From: Actinomycetota bacterium | Lineage (GTDB): Bacteria > Actinomycetota > Humimicrobiia > Humimicrobiales > Humimicrobiaceae | DNA length: 32,973 bases | Reading direction: 5' to 3' | Assembly (NCBI GenBank): GCA_028698215.1 | Contig: JAQVDY010000018.1 | Coordinates: forward strand, 1-32,973 | Part shown: piece by piece, positions 7,162 to 15,973 of the stretch | Position numbering within the stretch: the first letter of the stretch is position 1 | Layout: each line of letters starts with the position of its first letter | Program-made: the position numbers and the translations under genes | Notes under the pieces: model-generated | Told to the model about the DNA's origin: nothing | Seen by the model: the letters and a program-made list of their open reading frames with translations, nothing else | Databases searched by the model: none

Positions 7162-8187
7162 ATGGATTTTATTGATTTTAGGAGCGATACGGTCACCCGT
7201 CCTACCCCGGATATGATAAAGGCTATGGCTTCAGCAGAGGTGGGGGATGACGTATACGGAGACGATCCCACCGTAAATAGGCTGGAGCAGGTTTCAGCAG
7301 GGATGATGGGTAAACCGGAAGCCCTGTTTGTGCCCTCCGGAACTTTTGGCAATCAGCTGTGCCTGCTTACCCATACCGGGCGGGGAAATGAAGTGATAAT
7401 TGCCCGCTCCAACCATATTGTGCAGCACGAAGTGGGGGCGGCAGCCTTTATGGCTAATGTGCAGCTTATGCTGGTAGATGATAGGTGGGGGCATGTTGAT
7501 TGCCAGCAGGTAAGGTCTTTAATTAGGGAAGAAGATCTCCATTATCCTAAAACCGGCCTTATATGCACCGAGAATGCCCATTCTGACGGTACAGTGCTCA
7601 GTTTAGAAGAAATGGAAAACCTATATTATATGGCCCGGCAGGAGGGCATACCGGTACACCTGGATGGGGCCCGGATATTTAATGCGGCTTTGAGCCTGGG
7701 GGTAGAAGCCAGCAGTATTGCTGCCTATAGTGACTCGGTCATGTTCTGCTTATCCAAGGGGCTCTGCTGCCCGGTAGGATCGGTGGTTTGCGGCAGTCCC
7801 CAGTTCATAACCAAAGCCCGCAAGCTGAGAAAGCTGATGGGAGGGGGATTAAGGCAGGCCGGTTATCTGGCTGCCTGCGGCCTGGTAGCTTTAAGGGACA
7901 TGGTAGCCCGGCTAGCCCAGGATCATGAGCATGCCCGGTACCTGGCTTCCGGCCTGGCCCAGATTAAGCCGGTTAAAGTGGCAGAAGACAGGCTGGATAT
8001 AAATATGGTGTTTTTTAATATTGACAGGGAAGGTTTTGACCACAGGCAGCTGGTAGACTACCTGTACCGGCACAGGATAAAGATTAACCCGGTAATGGGT
8101 GGTTTCTATAGGCTGGTTACCCATTACTGGATTACCAAAAAAGATATAGATTTGCTGTTAGCTAAAATTAATGATTTTTTCAAATAG
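7162..8187 (+). CDS. ltaE: Low-specificity L-threonine aldolase
   Basis: A PLP-dependent fold-type I lyase that cleaves threonine/allo-threonine to glycine and acetaldehyde. From this ATG the protein is 341 residues, the usual size, and begins in family style with IDFRSDTVTRPT. The PLP lysine is K199 (LSKG). The cofactor Asp is D168 in HLDGAR, with R171 alongside, and the SNHIVQHE segment (83-90) supplies the stacking histidine. The frame extends upstream to TTG 7117 and ATG 7129, but only 7162 has a ribosome site (AAGGGG) and matches family N-termini. It leads a (+) run with the redoxin, FTR-rubredoxin and esterase genes, with gaps of 16, 1 and 11 bp. Confidence 0.93.
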   Translation: MDFIDFRSDTVTRPTPDMIKAMASAEVGDDVYGDDPTVNRLEQVSAGMMGKPEALFVPSGTFGNQLCLLTHTGRGNEVIIARSNHIVQHEVGAAAFMANVQLMLVDDRWGHVDCQQVRSLIREEDLHYPKTGLICTENAHSDGTVLSLEEMENLYYMARQEGIPVHLDGARIFNAALSLGVEASSIAAYSDSVMFCLSKGLCCPVGSVVCGSPQFITKARKLRKLMGGGLRQAGYLAACGLVALRDMVARLAQDHEHARYLASGLAQIKPVKVAEDRLDINMVFFNIDREGFDHRQLVDYLYRHRIKINPVMGGFYRLVTHYWITKKDIDLLLAKINDFFK

Positions 8188-8203
8188 GAGCAAGGAGGAT
8201 AAA

Positions 8204-8491
8204 TTGGCCCTGGAAGTAAAGACAGTGGAAGGCGAACAAAAAAAAGATATTATGATATATACCCTTTCTACCTGTGTATGGTGCAAAAAAACCAAGAGTC
8301 TTTTGCAGGATATGGGAGTAACTTACAGCTATGTGGACGTGGACCTGCTGGCGGGAGAGGACAGGGAGCAGGCTTTGCAGGAAATGAAAAAACATAACCC
8401 CAGCGGCGGTTTTCCCACCATGGTGATAGATGGGGAAGAATGCATAGTGGGTTTTGACCAGGAAAAGATAAAGGATGCATTGGAGGACTGA
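8204..8491 (+). CDS. Glutaredoxin/NrdH-like redoxin
   Basis: A 95-residue thioredoxin-fold protein. After a short N-terminal extension it has strand DIMIYTLSTC, the dithiol motif C24-V-W-C27 at the start of a helix, and the cis-proline P71 in GGFPTMVIDG, followed by the GFD turn. The start is TTG at 8204 with AGGAGG 5-6 nt upstream. An ATG in the same frame at 8171 lies inside the aldolase gene without a ribosome site. It stands directly before a ferredoxin-thioredoxin-reductase-type gene with a 1-bp gap. In methanogens this pairing forms an NrdH-redoxin/ferredoxin:disulfide reductase system that re-reduces class III ribonucleotide reductase or other thiol targets. The exact partner here is unknown. 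Confidence 0.87.
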   Translation: MALEVKTVEGEQKKDIMIYTLSTCVWCKKTKSLLQDMGVTYSYVDVDLLAGEDREQALQEMKKHNPSGGFPTMVIDGEECIVGFDQEKIKDALED

Positions 8492-8492
8492 C

Positions 8493-8966
8493 ATGGATAT
8501 GGAAGAACTGTATCAACAGAAAAAAAAGGAAGCAGGAGCAGGAGGCTATAACCTTAATCCCGATAAGGAATTTACCATGTCTTTAATAGAGGGGCTGGCT
8601 AAAAATGAACAGCGCTATGGTTACCAGTCCTGCCCCTGCCGCTTGTCGGAAGGGGTAAGGGAAAAGGATTTGGATATCATCTGTCCCTGTGATTACCGGG
8701 ACCAGGACCTGGCTGAATACGGGGCCTGCTATTGCGGGTTATATGTGGATCAGGAGATTGCCAAAGGCAAAAAGAAGCTGGGATCCATACCGGAAAGAAG
8801 AGGCCAGGCCAAGCCCATAAGAAAAGAGCAGGCCAAATTTAGCATAAGCTTGCCTGTGTATAGGTGCAGGGTGTGCGGCTATCTCTGTGCCAATGAAAAA
8901 CCTCCCCGGGTTTGCCCCATATGCAAGGCTTCGTCAGACCGGTTTGAACTATTCCTATCGGTTTAG
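8493..8966 (+). CDS. Ferredoxin:disulfide reductase (FTR catalytic domain plus rubredoxin)
   Basis: A 157-residue fusion. Residues 25 to about 95 are the catalytic subunit domain of ferredoxin-thioredoxin reductase with all six cysteines: C47-P-C49, C64-P-C66 and C79-Y-C81. By analogy with plant FTR, C49 and C81 form the active disulfide and the others hold the [4Fe-4S] cluster. Residues 122 to about 155 form a rubredoxin-like domain with YRCRVCGY (C125, C128) and CPIC (C141, C144). The third pair is CYC, not the usual CHC. The start at 8493 has GGAGG upstream; an ATG at 8499 is possible. The same architecture is known as ferredoxin:disulfide reductase in Methanosarcina. It should pass ferredoxin electrons to the adjacent redoxin. 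Confidence 0.9.
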   Translation: MDMEELYQQKKKEAGAGGYNLNPDKEFTMSLIEGLAKNEQRYGYQSCPCRLSEGVREKDLDIICPCDYRDQDLAEYGACYCGLYVDQEIAKGKKKLGSIPERRGQAKPIRKEQAKFSISLPVYRCRVCGYLCANEKPPRVCPICKASSDRFELFLSV

Positions 8967-8977
8967 GAGAATAAATT

Positions 8978-9934
8978 ATGCTGGCAGATATGCCTTTAGA
9001 AGAATTAAGGGATTACCGGCCCGCTCCCTACCGGGAAAAGGATTTTGCTTCATTTTGGGATGAAACCAGGTCAGAAGCATTAAAAATCCCCTTAAACTAT
9101 GAGATAAATGAAATAGGCTATATGGTAAGCTCTATTGAAGCTAACCAAGTCTTTTATGATGGTTTTGACCGCTCCCGTATTTGCGGCTACTACCTGCTGC
9201 CTAAAACCAGGGGCCCCCATCCGGCCATAGTCTGGTTCCATGGCTATGGGGGCAGCAAGGACCGCATCATATCTTACCTTAAATGGGTACTGCTAGGCTA
9301 TGCAGTGCTGGCCATAGATATAAAAGGGCAGAGCGGCCAGAGCCTGGACCGTTCGGTATATCCTCCCCCCAGCACGGTAGGTTACATGACCAAGGGAGTG
9401 TTTGACCCCTACCATTATTATTACCGGGGAGTTTATATGGACTGCCTGAAAGCGGTCCAGTTTCTGGAAGGCAGGCCTGAAATCGATAAGGACCGGATAT
9501 GTTTAACCGGGGCCAGCCAGGGAGGAGGACTTTCCCTGGCGGTAGCTGCCTTAAGCAGCCTGCCCAAGCTGGTGATTGCCGATGTGCCTTACCTTTGCCA
9601 TTTTAGAAGGGCAGTGCAATGGGCAGAAGAAGCAAAAAATATTACTTATCTGGAGTTTGCCAGCCTGATCCAAAAGTTTCCGGAAAAAGAAGAGCAGATG
9701 TTTAAAAGCTTAAGCTATTTTGATAACCTGAACCTGGCTGCCTGGGTTAAGGCCAGGACAGTAATAACCTGTGCCACCAAGGATTTGATTTGCCCTCCCT
9801 CCACCATTTTTGCCGTATATAATCAAGTGGAGGCTCCCAAAACCATCAAGGTTATGCCTTTTTACGGTCACGATTTGCATACAGTGACCGCTTTTGACGA
9901 AGAAAGGCTCCAATTTTTGCTTAATTATCTGTAG
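8978..9934 (+). CDS. CE7-type acetyl esterase (acetyl xylan esterase/cephalosporin-C deacetylase family)
   Basis: A 318-residue alpha/beta hydrolase of carbohydrate esterase family 7 length and layout. It begins with the FASFWDETRSEA helix typical of the family. HGYGG (88-92) forms the oxyanion region and KGQ stands for the family RGQ motif. The nucleophile is S180 in GASQGGG, the acid D269 in CATKDLICPP, and the base H298 in FYGHDLHT. There is no signal peptide, so it would act inside the cell, for example on imported acetylated oligosaccharides. AGGAG precedes the ATG. It is the last gene of the (+) run, and its 3' end overlaps the convergent secreted-protein gene by 14 bp. The true substrate is not readable from sequence. 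Confidence 0.88.
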   Translation: MLADMPLEELRDYRPAPYREKDFASFWDETRSEALKIPLNYEINEIGYMVSSIEANQVFYDGFDRSRICGYYLLPKTRGPHPAIVWFHGYGGSKDRIISYLKWVLLGYAVLAIDIKGQSGQSLDRSVYPPPSTVGYMTKGVFDPYHYYYRGVYMDCLKAVQFLEGRPEIDKDRICLTGASQGGGLSLAVAALSSLPKLVIADVPYLCHFRRAVQWAEEAKNITYLEFASLIQKFPEKEEQMFKSLSYFDNLNLAAWVKARTVITCATKDLICPPSTIFAVYNQVEAPKTIKVMPFYGHDLHTVTAFDEERLQFLLNYL

Positions 9935-11087
9935 CATTCCCTAAATCCGGCCGGAGGGCTTCCCTTACCAGGGAGTAGTCGTTGCGGGCATTCCAGCATA
10001 GATAACCCTGTAAGCCTAAACTGCGGGCTGCAGCTATCTGCTGGTTTATGTCTTGGGGCTGGTAGTCAATTTTTAGCCCAAAAGCCTGCACCCAGGGTAT
10101 AATGAGGCAATCCTGGCCCTGGGAGCGCTCCAGCCCTTTACTTAAAGTATATTCCACTACCCGGTAGGGCTCTGATTCGGGCAGGGGAAAATCCATAAAG
10201 TAAGGGGGGTAATGGGAGGGATAGGTCATGGGATAAAGATAATCCAGGTAGGGGAGTATGGATTCCAGCTGCTGGCCTATGCCCTGGTCATCCTGCCTGA
10301 GCAGGGTAAACCCGAATACATCGGCTGATATCTTTACCCCGTAAGGGGCCAGCTGTTCCCGGGCCTGTTTTAAGAATCCGGCAATAGCTTCAGATTTAGG
10401 TTGCTGGTCCTGGTTATGGGTATACCGGGCATAACTAAGATTTCCCCGGGCAGGAGCCCTGATATAGTCAAACTGTATTTCGTCTACCCCGGCCAGGGCC
10501 ACTTCCAGGGCAATATCAATATTATACTGCCATACTTCCCGGCTATAGATATCAGGCCAGTAGGAGCCTTCTGAATACAGGGGCTGGCCGTTCCTGGAGT
10601 CCTGTATGGCCAAATCAGGCCTGGCCTGGGCTAAGGCAGGATCTTTAAATACCACTATACGGGCAATAGTATAAATGCGGCGGCTGTCCATTTCCCTTAA
10701 TACTTGTTTCAGGCTATAGAGGTTTAGGTCTGCCCCTATGGCGGACGGCAGGCCATGGCCGGTATCATAATCTATATGTCCGCTGTCATCCTTGACATTG
10801 AACACTATGCAGTTGAGCTCGGTTTTCTGCAGTAATTCATAAGTGCTGTACCTTTTTTCCCGGCTGGACATGCTATAGCCGGTAAGATACACTCCCTTCT
10901 GCTGGCCTTCGCTGATTTTAAACTGGTAATCTTCCGGACTTAGATAGGGGAAGACGATCATCTTGCGCCCAGGGTCCCTAATCAGGGTATCTGCATCAGA
11001 GGCAGGGACAGCACCCGCACAAACCAGGCAAAGCATCCCCATAATCAATGCAGCTGCTATTAATGCTTTTATTTTAACCGAGCCCAT
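9921..11087 (-). CDS. Secreted DUF4015-type putative glycoside hydrolase
   Basis: A 388-residue protein with a clear signal peptide (basic MGSVKIK, hydrophobic core to about residue 25, AGAVPASDA cleavage region). The mature part resembles the DUF4015 putative glycosyl-hydrolase family: a KGVYLTGYSM entry strand, FNVKDDSGHIDYDT, and a TIM-barrel-like DEIQFDYIRAP segment with likely catalytic carboxylates, then YPMTYPSHY near the C-terminus. It probably acts on cell-surface or extracellular glycan; activity is unproven in the family. The frame opens at TTG 11102. The ATG at 11087 lies exactly 7 bases past a TATTAT box, has no Shine-Dalgarno, and suits a leaderless mRNA. It is convergent with the esterase (14-bp overlap). 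Confidence 0.8.
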   Translation of the reverse strand: MGSVKIKALIAAALIMGMLCLVCAGAVPASDADTLIRDPGRKMIVFPYLSPEDYQFKISEGQQKGVYLTGYSMSSREKRYSTYELLQKTELNCIVFNVKDDSGHIDYDTGHGLPSAIGADLNLYSLKQVLREMDSRRIYTIARIVVFKDPALAQARPDLAIQDSRNGQPLYSEGSYWPDIYSREVWQYNIDIALEVALAGVDEIQFDYIRAPARGNLSYARYTHNQDQQPKSEAIAGFLKQAREQLAPYGVKISADVFGFTLLRQDDQGIGQQLESILPYLDYLYPMTYPSHYPPYFMDFPLPESEPYRVVEYTLSKGLERSQGQDCLIIPWVQAFGLKIDYQPQDINQQIAAARSLGLQGYLCWNARNDYSLVREALRPDLGNATDN

Positions 11088-11093
11088 TAAGCT

Positions 11094-11099
11094 ATAATA
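11094..11099 (-). promoter_or_regulatory. -10 box giving a leaderless mRNA for the DUF4015-type gene
   Basis: Read on the minus strand, TATTAT (11099 to 11094) is followed by six bases and then the ATG. Initiation 7 nt past the box would therefore fall on the A of the start codon. No ribosome site exists. The -35 match is poor. Its layout resembles the glgC promoter. Confidence 0.5.
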
Positions 11100-11211
11100 C
11101 AATAATTGCAGGCCAAGATATAGTAATTATTAGCCTATTAGCCTTTATATTTTTGATACAGGTAATATAATTCTATATGTAACCTTATAAATTAATAAGG
11201 GGGAATGGAAT

Positions 11212-11721
11212 ATGGAGGCCAACTTAATTGTAAGTTATGATCCTGTCCATGGGGACATAGCCCGGCAATCAGCAGAAGCGGTGTTCAGTGAAATAGGGGT
11301 CAGGCCCCGGTGGCTGGACTCAGAATACGGAGGAGTTTTCCTGCTGGAGGTAGACCACCCCAAGCAGGTAGTAAGCGAGCTGAGGAACCTGTGCCTGGAA
11401 GATAAGGAAATCTTTAACTGGACCTATCATTATGTACCGGTAGACAGGTGGGTTCCTTCAGAAATTGGGGATATGCAGGAAGCGGTTAGGTCAGTGGCTG
11501 AAGGTATAGGGGAAAATGATATGTGGAAGCTGGATCTTACCCGCAGGCATTATCACCAGTACCAGGATCATGAGCTTATTTTAAAACTAACTGAAGTGGT
11601 AAATACTGGAGAAGTAGACTTGGAAAAACCGGAGAAGATCATAAAGGTAGAAATCATAGGCCAACATGCAGGCATATCCCTGCTGGAGCCGGACCAGCTC
11701 CTTATACTGGGCAAGATTTAA
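11212..11721 (+). CDS. Stand-alone THUMP-domain protein
   Basis: A 169-residue protein whose second half (about 75-165) reads as a THUMP RNA-binding domain: a W-K-L-D-L-T-R-R-H-Y strand, a helix HELILKLTEVV, then DLEKPEKIIKVEII and the terminal GISLLEPDQLLIL strand. The first half matches the N-terminal ferredoxin-like region that precedes THUMP in tRNA-modifying proteins. No methyltransferase, deaminase or thiolase domain follows, as in archaeal/eukaryotic Tan1-type proteins that assist tRNA acetylation. In bacteria the domain is usually fused to an enzyme. AAGGGGG lies before the ATG. The stop shares TTAA with the convergent dinB stop. A role in tRNA modification is inferred. Confidence 0.7.
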   Translation: MEANLIVSYDPVHGDIARQSAEAVFSEIGVRPRWLDSEYGGVFLLEVDHPKQVVSELRNLCLEDKEIFNWTYHYVPVDRWVPSEIGDMQEAVRSVAEGIGENDMWKLDLTRRHYHQYQDHELILKLTEVVNTGEVDLEKPEKIIKVEIIGQHAGISLLEPDQLLILGKI

Positions 11722-12890
11722 TCACTGTCGTCCATTATCCTGGCCAGGGTTATCTTGTCCGGGCCAAACTTATCGGAAATCTTTTCCATGGCCTGGGTAA
11801 TGTTGTGGCCCCTATGGTAGGAAGGATCATCAAACAGGGCGGCCAGCATGTATTCAGGCTTAAGGTTGCTGGCAGATATGCCTATAAGCCTTATCTTCTT
11901 TTTGCTGAGGTCGGTTTTGGCCAGTATGTTGGTGGCTGCCCGGTGTATCTCCAGTATATCCGAGGTATAGTGGTTCAGGGTCACGTTCCTGGTAATGGTC
12001 TTAAAATCAGCAAATCTCAGCTTTAAGGTCAGGGTCCTGGCCCGGTACTGCTGGCGGTTAAGATGATGGGCTACTTTCTGGGCCAGGGCCAGCAGGGTAG
12101 AGCGGAGCAGGGCCATATCACTTATATCCTGGCTGAAGGTTGTTTCCCTGCCTATGGATTTGGGTTCCTGGTTGGGCACTACCGGCCGGTTATCAATCCC
12201 GTGGGCCAGCTGGTGCATTACTTTTCCCAGTTGACCGAACTTGCCCTGCAGTACATCTACCGGAGTATCTGCCAGCTGGCCTATGGTTTCTATCCCCATG
12301 CGGTTTAAGTTCTCCTGCACTACCCTGCCTGCCCCCCAGATATAGGATACGGGAAGCTGCCTTATCTTTTCCTTGATTTTTTGCCAGTCCTCAAATACGG
12401 TAAGGCCATTGGGCTTGCCCAGGCCGGAGGCCAGTTTGGCAAAGAACTTATTGCAGGCTACTCCGGCGGAGGAAGTGAGATTGGTCTGCTCATATATTTT
12501 GCCCTTTATCTTTTTGGCTATTTCCACTGCCTGCCCGAACAGTTTCTGGCAGCCGGTTACATCCATAAACCCTTCATCGGAGCCTATCATTTCCACCAGG
12601 GGAGTAAACTGGCAGAAGATCTCCCGGATAACCGCTGATTCAGCCAGATACTTTTCCATATTAACCGGCACATAGATTCCATGGGGGCAGAGCCTTTTGG
12701 CCTGGGAGATAGGCATGCCGGCATGCAGGCCGTATTTCCTGGCTTCATAAGAAGCAGAAGAGATGACCCCCCGGTTAACCGGGCTTCCCACAATCAAGGG
12801 AGCATTTTTATACTGGGGATGGTCTCTTTGCTCAATCTGGGCAAAGAAAGCATCCATGTCTATATGTATTATCTTTGTCTCTGTGGCCAT
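11718..12890 (-). CDS. dinB: Y-family DNA polymerase (Pol IV/DinB type)
   Basis: A 390-residue translesion polymerase. Catalytic carboxylates are present: D11 in HIDMDAFFA and D105-E106 in GSDEGFMD. The steric-gate region F15-F16 and the YEARKYG motif (48-54) are intact, so it is expected to be active, unlike many ImuB proteins. The palm is followed by thumb helix-hairpin-helix and little-finger domains. The C-terminal area has EYMLAALF, a possible degenerate beta-clamp motif. It is the third gene of lexA-dnaE2-dinB, overlapping the polymerase gene by 22 bp, which implies translational coupling. The context makes it a likely SOS-induced partner of the DnaE2-like enzyme. Confidence 0.92.
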   Translation of the reverse strand: MATETKIIHIDMDAFFAQIEQRDHPQYKNAPLIVGSPVNRGVISSASYEARKYGLHAGMPISQAKRLCPHGIYVPVNMEKYLAESAVIREIFCQFTPLVEMIGSDEGFMDVTGCQKLFGQAVEIAKKIKGKIYEQTNLTSSAGVACNKFFAKLASGLGKPNGLTVFEDWQKIKEKIRQLPVSYIWGAGRVVQENLNRMGIETIGQLADTPVDVLQGKFGQLGKVMHQLAHGIDNRPVVPNQEPKSIGRETTFSQDISDMALLRSTLLALAQKVAHHLNRQQYRARTLTLKLRFADFKTITRNVTLNHYTSDILEIHRAATNILAKTDLSKKKIRLIGISASNLKPEYMLAALFDDPSYHRGHNITQAMEKISDKFGPDKITLARIMDDSD

Positions 12891-15800
12891 ACCGGTACCG
12901 CCTCTGCCAGCAGCTGGTTTTTTATATTAGTATCCTTAAGCTTCTGCCTGGCCCTTTTTAAATTATCCAGGCTCCAGACCCTGCCGGCTATGATTAAAAT
13001 ACTGCCTTCCTTCAAGCTTGCCCTGCCCTTTACCAGAAGGGCAGGATAGCGGGTAATGGTTATGCGGTTCTGCAGGTAGGCCTGGGGGAAAAACAGGCAT
13101 TCATACATCCCTCCCTCATCTTCCAGGGTGCAAAAAAGCATTTCCTCTCCGCTTTTAGTCTTTTCTATCCTGCGGTTTATGACCATGCCTGCAGCCATAA
13201 CCTGGCTATTGTGCTTAAATTTCCTGCTGCTGGTGACCTTCAGCCGGCTAATTTCGTCCCGGTAGCAGCTTAAAGGGCTGGCACTGGCTGCAAAACCCAG
13301 CAGCTCCGTTTCCAGGCAGAGCTTATCGGCCAGGCTAAAATCTGATACGGAGCCCAGCCCGTGGCCGCCCTCCTTGTTTTTCTGCTTTTGCCAAAAGTAT
13401 AGCAGTAGTTTTCTACGGTTGGAAGCGGCAAAGTCAAAGGCACCTACCCGTATGAGGCTCTGCACTGCAGTGCTGCTGATCTTGCCCCTAACCATGCATC
13501 TACGGCAAAAATCATCCAAACCCTTAAAAGCGCCCCCGCTGTTCCTTTCTTCTATTATATGTTTTACGGTAGCAGGGCCCAGGCCTTTTACTGAGGTTAA
13601 GGGGACCTGGATAGCCCTGCCTTTATCTTTCGGCATAAATTTAAAGCCGCTGCTGTTTATGCTGGGAGGCTTTATGCTGATGCCAAACCTTCTGGCTTCT
13701 TCCACATATTGGGCAGCAGGGTAGTACCCGGAGCCATAGGAAAGTATGGCTGCTAAAAAATAGGCAGGAAAGTAGTTTTTAAGATAGCAGGTTAGATAGC
13801 TTAACCGGGCATAGGCCAGGGCATGCGCCTTTAGAAAGCCATAACTGGCAAACTTGGATATATAGCCAAACACCAGGCTGGCTGTTGGAGAGTCATAGCC
13901 CTGGTTCCGGGCTCCTTTTATAAAGGTTTGTTTTAAAGTCTGCATCTGCTGCCTGGACCTTTTGGTAATGGCCCTCCTTAAAAGATCGGCCTGGCTAAAG
14001 GAATAGCCGGCTATGAGGCGGGCAATCCTTAAGGCCTGCTCCTGGTATATGATGATGCCGTAGGTTTCTGCCAGGATGGGCTCCAGGTCAGGATGGGGGT
14101 AGGTAACCTTCTGGCGGCCAAACTTTCTCTTTATAAAGTCCTTTCCCAGGCCCGACTGCTGGGGCCCGGGCCGGTAAAGGGCCAGCAGCAGGGCAATATC
14201 CTGCAGGCAGGCTGGCTTTATACTTCTGGCCAGGCTCCTGATGCCGGTGCTTTCCAGCTGAAAAACGCCCAGGGTGTTTCCTTTGGATATCATGGAAAAC
14301 ACACGGGCATCATTTTCGGCTAAAGTTTCAGTATTGATAGGCAAGCCTTCCTGCTTAAGCATTCTGGTTACCTCCTGTATTAGGGTGAGGCTCAGAGAAT
14401 TTATTAAATCTATCTTTAAGATACCCAGCTCCTCTATGCTGTTCATGTCATACTGGCTCATCAGTTTGCCTTCAGAAGAAAGCATCATGGGAATTTTTTC
14501 CTCCAGGGGCTGCTCGGATACTATTACTGCTGAAGGGTGGGTAGACAGGTGCCTGATGCGTTCAGATATCCGGGAAGAAAGCAAAACCATATTATTGTAC
14601 CGGGACCGGGCATCCTTTTTTTGGTATTTAAGATCCAGCAGCAGCTGGTCGGTTTCCTGCTTGCTGTAATTAAGTATCCTGGAGGTCTCCCGTACTGCTG
14701 CCCGGGTCCTTAAGGTAGCAAAGGTGCATACCCGGCCTACATTACTGGAGCCGTAGCGCTGCTGCAGGTACTCCAGGACTTTTTCCCGGTCCTGATGGGC
14801 AATATCCATATCTATGTCCGGGGGCTGTTTTCTCTGCCGGTTTAAAAACCTTTCAAAATAAAGGTTGTTTTTTACCGGATCCACATCGGATATGCCCAAT
14901 ACATAGGAGGCCAGGCTGCCGGCGGCAGAACCCTTGCCGCAGGTAGGTATATGCTGCTGGCGGGCAAACCTGGCTATATCCCATACCATTAAAAAATAGC
15001 TGCTGTAGCCCCTGTCTGATATCACCTCCAGCTCGTAATCCAGCCTATGGTAAAGCTGGGGCCCGGGCCGGCCATACCTTTTTTTAAGCCCGGCATAACA
15101 CAATGCTTTAAGATAGCTGGACTGGCTGCCGGAGCGGGGGACCTTAAACCGTGGTATATCAAGGTGGCCCAGTTTTAGCTCAAGCTGGCAGGAATTGGCT
15201 ATAAGGCGGGTGTTGGATATGGCTTCCGGCAGGTCTGCAAACAGCTCTTCCATCTGGCGGGGTGACTTGAAATAATGCTGGTCATTATCTACCGGCCTTA
15301 AGCAGGGATCAATTTTTCCTGCCATGGATTTTAGTTTGTAGACGGCCTGGTAATCCGGCCAGTGCTGCTGCTTTAGGTAATGCACATCATTGGTAGCTAC
15401 CATGTTGGCCTTCTGCTGCCGGGCAAAGTTTACCAGGGTTTCAGAAATGCCAGCCGCCCTTACCGAGGCAGGGTATCTTTGTATCTCCAGATAAAAGTCA
15501 TCTCCAAACAGCTCCTGGTAGAATTGGAGGGCTTTGCCGGCCTCATCTTTGTGCCCCTGGCCCAGCAGCACCGGTATCTGGCCCTGGCGGGCAGGGCTTA
15601 AGGCGGTCAGCCCGGAGCAGTTTTGCTTTATCCAGCCAGCTTCCAGATAGGGAACCGTACCCCGGCTTTCGGTATGGGCCCTGGTTATCAGCCGGCACAG
15701 GTTTCGGTACCCGGCCTCATTGCGGCACAGAAGCACCAGGCTCCACAGGCCTGAGTGGTGGAGGTAAACCTGGCATCCCAGGATGGGTTTTAATCCTTTG

Positions 15801-15964
15801 GCCCGGGCCTGGCAGTAAAACTCTATAGCCCCGTGCATCACATTCCTGTCGGTAAGGGCTGCTGCCTGCATACCATACCGGCAGGCACCAGAGACCACAT
15901 CCCCTATGGTGATATTGGATTCAAGGATGCTGTACTGGCTGTGCAGGTGAAGATGGCAAAACAT
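12869..15964 (-). CDS. dnaE2: DnaE2-like (ImuC-type) DNA polymerase III alpha
   Basis: A 1031-residue C-family polymerase. The PHP domain opens HLHLHSQYS and has LTDRN where replicative enzymes have TDH, an Arg pattern seen in error-prone DnaE2. Palm residues D385 and D387 (PDIDMD) and D519 (KIDLINSL) are present, with the CGKGSAAGS loop (342-350). Near the C-terminus is an OB-fold (about 930-1000), but the tau-binding domain of replicative DnaE is missing, fitting the usual 1030-1080 residue DnaE2 length. AGGAG overlapping the lexA stop serves the ATG; the gap to lexA is 9 bp. Position between lexA and dinB supports a damage-inducible translesion role. Whether the genome has a second, replicative DnaE or PolC is not visible. 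Confidence 0.87.
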   Translation of the reverse strand: MFCHLHLHSQYSILESNITIGDVVSGACRYGMQAAALTDRNVMHGAIEFYCQARAKGLKPILGCQVYLHHSGLWSLVLLCRNEAGYRNLCRLITRAHTESRGTVPYLEAGWIKQNCSGLTALSPARQGQIPVLLGQGHKDEAGKALQFYQELFGDDFYLEIQRYPASVRAAGISETLVNFARQQKANMVATNDVHYLKQQHWPDYQAVYKLKSMAGKIDPCLRPVDNDQHYFKSPRQMEELFADLPEAISNTRLIANSCQLELKLGHLDIPRFKVPRSGSQSSYLKALCYAGLKKRYGRPGPQLYHRLDYELEVISDRGYSSYFLMVWDIARFARQQHIPTCGKGSAAGSLASYVLGISDVDPVKNNLYFERFLNRQRKQPPDIDMDIAHQDREKVLEYLQQRYGSSNVGRVCTFATLRTRAAVRETSRILNYSKQETDQLLLDLKYQKKDARSRYNNMVLLSSRISERIRHLSTHPSAVIVSEQPLEEKIPMMLSSEGKLMSQYDMNSIEELGILKIDLINSLSLTLIQEVTRMLKQEGLPINTETLAENDARVFSMISKGNTLGVFQLESTGIRSLARSIKPACLQDIALLLALYRPGPQQSGLGKDFIKRKFGRQKVTYPHPDLEPILAETYGIIIYQEQALRIARLIAGYSFSQADLLRRAITKRSRQQMQTLKQTFIKGARNQGYDSPTASLVFGYISKFASYGFLKAHALAYARLSYLTCYLKNYFPAYFLAAILSYGSGYYPAAQYVEEARRFGISIKPPSINSSGFKFMPKDKGRAIQVPLTSVKGLGPATVKHIIEERNSGGAFKGLDDFCRRCMVRGKISSTAVQSLIRVGAFDFAASNRRKLLLYFWQKQKNKEGGHGLGSVSDFSLADKLCLETELLGFAASASPLSCYRDEISRLKVTSSRKFKHNSQVMAAGMVINRRIEKTKSGEEMLFCTLEDEGGMYECLFFPQAYLQNRITITRYPALLVKGRASLKEGSILIIAGRVWSLDNLKRARQKLKDTNIKNQLLAEAVPVWPQRQR

Positions 15965-15973
15965 GTTAATCTC

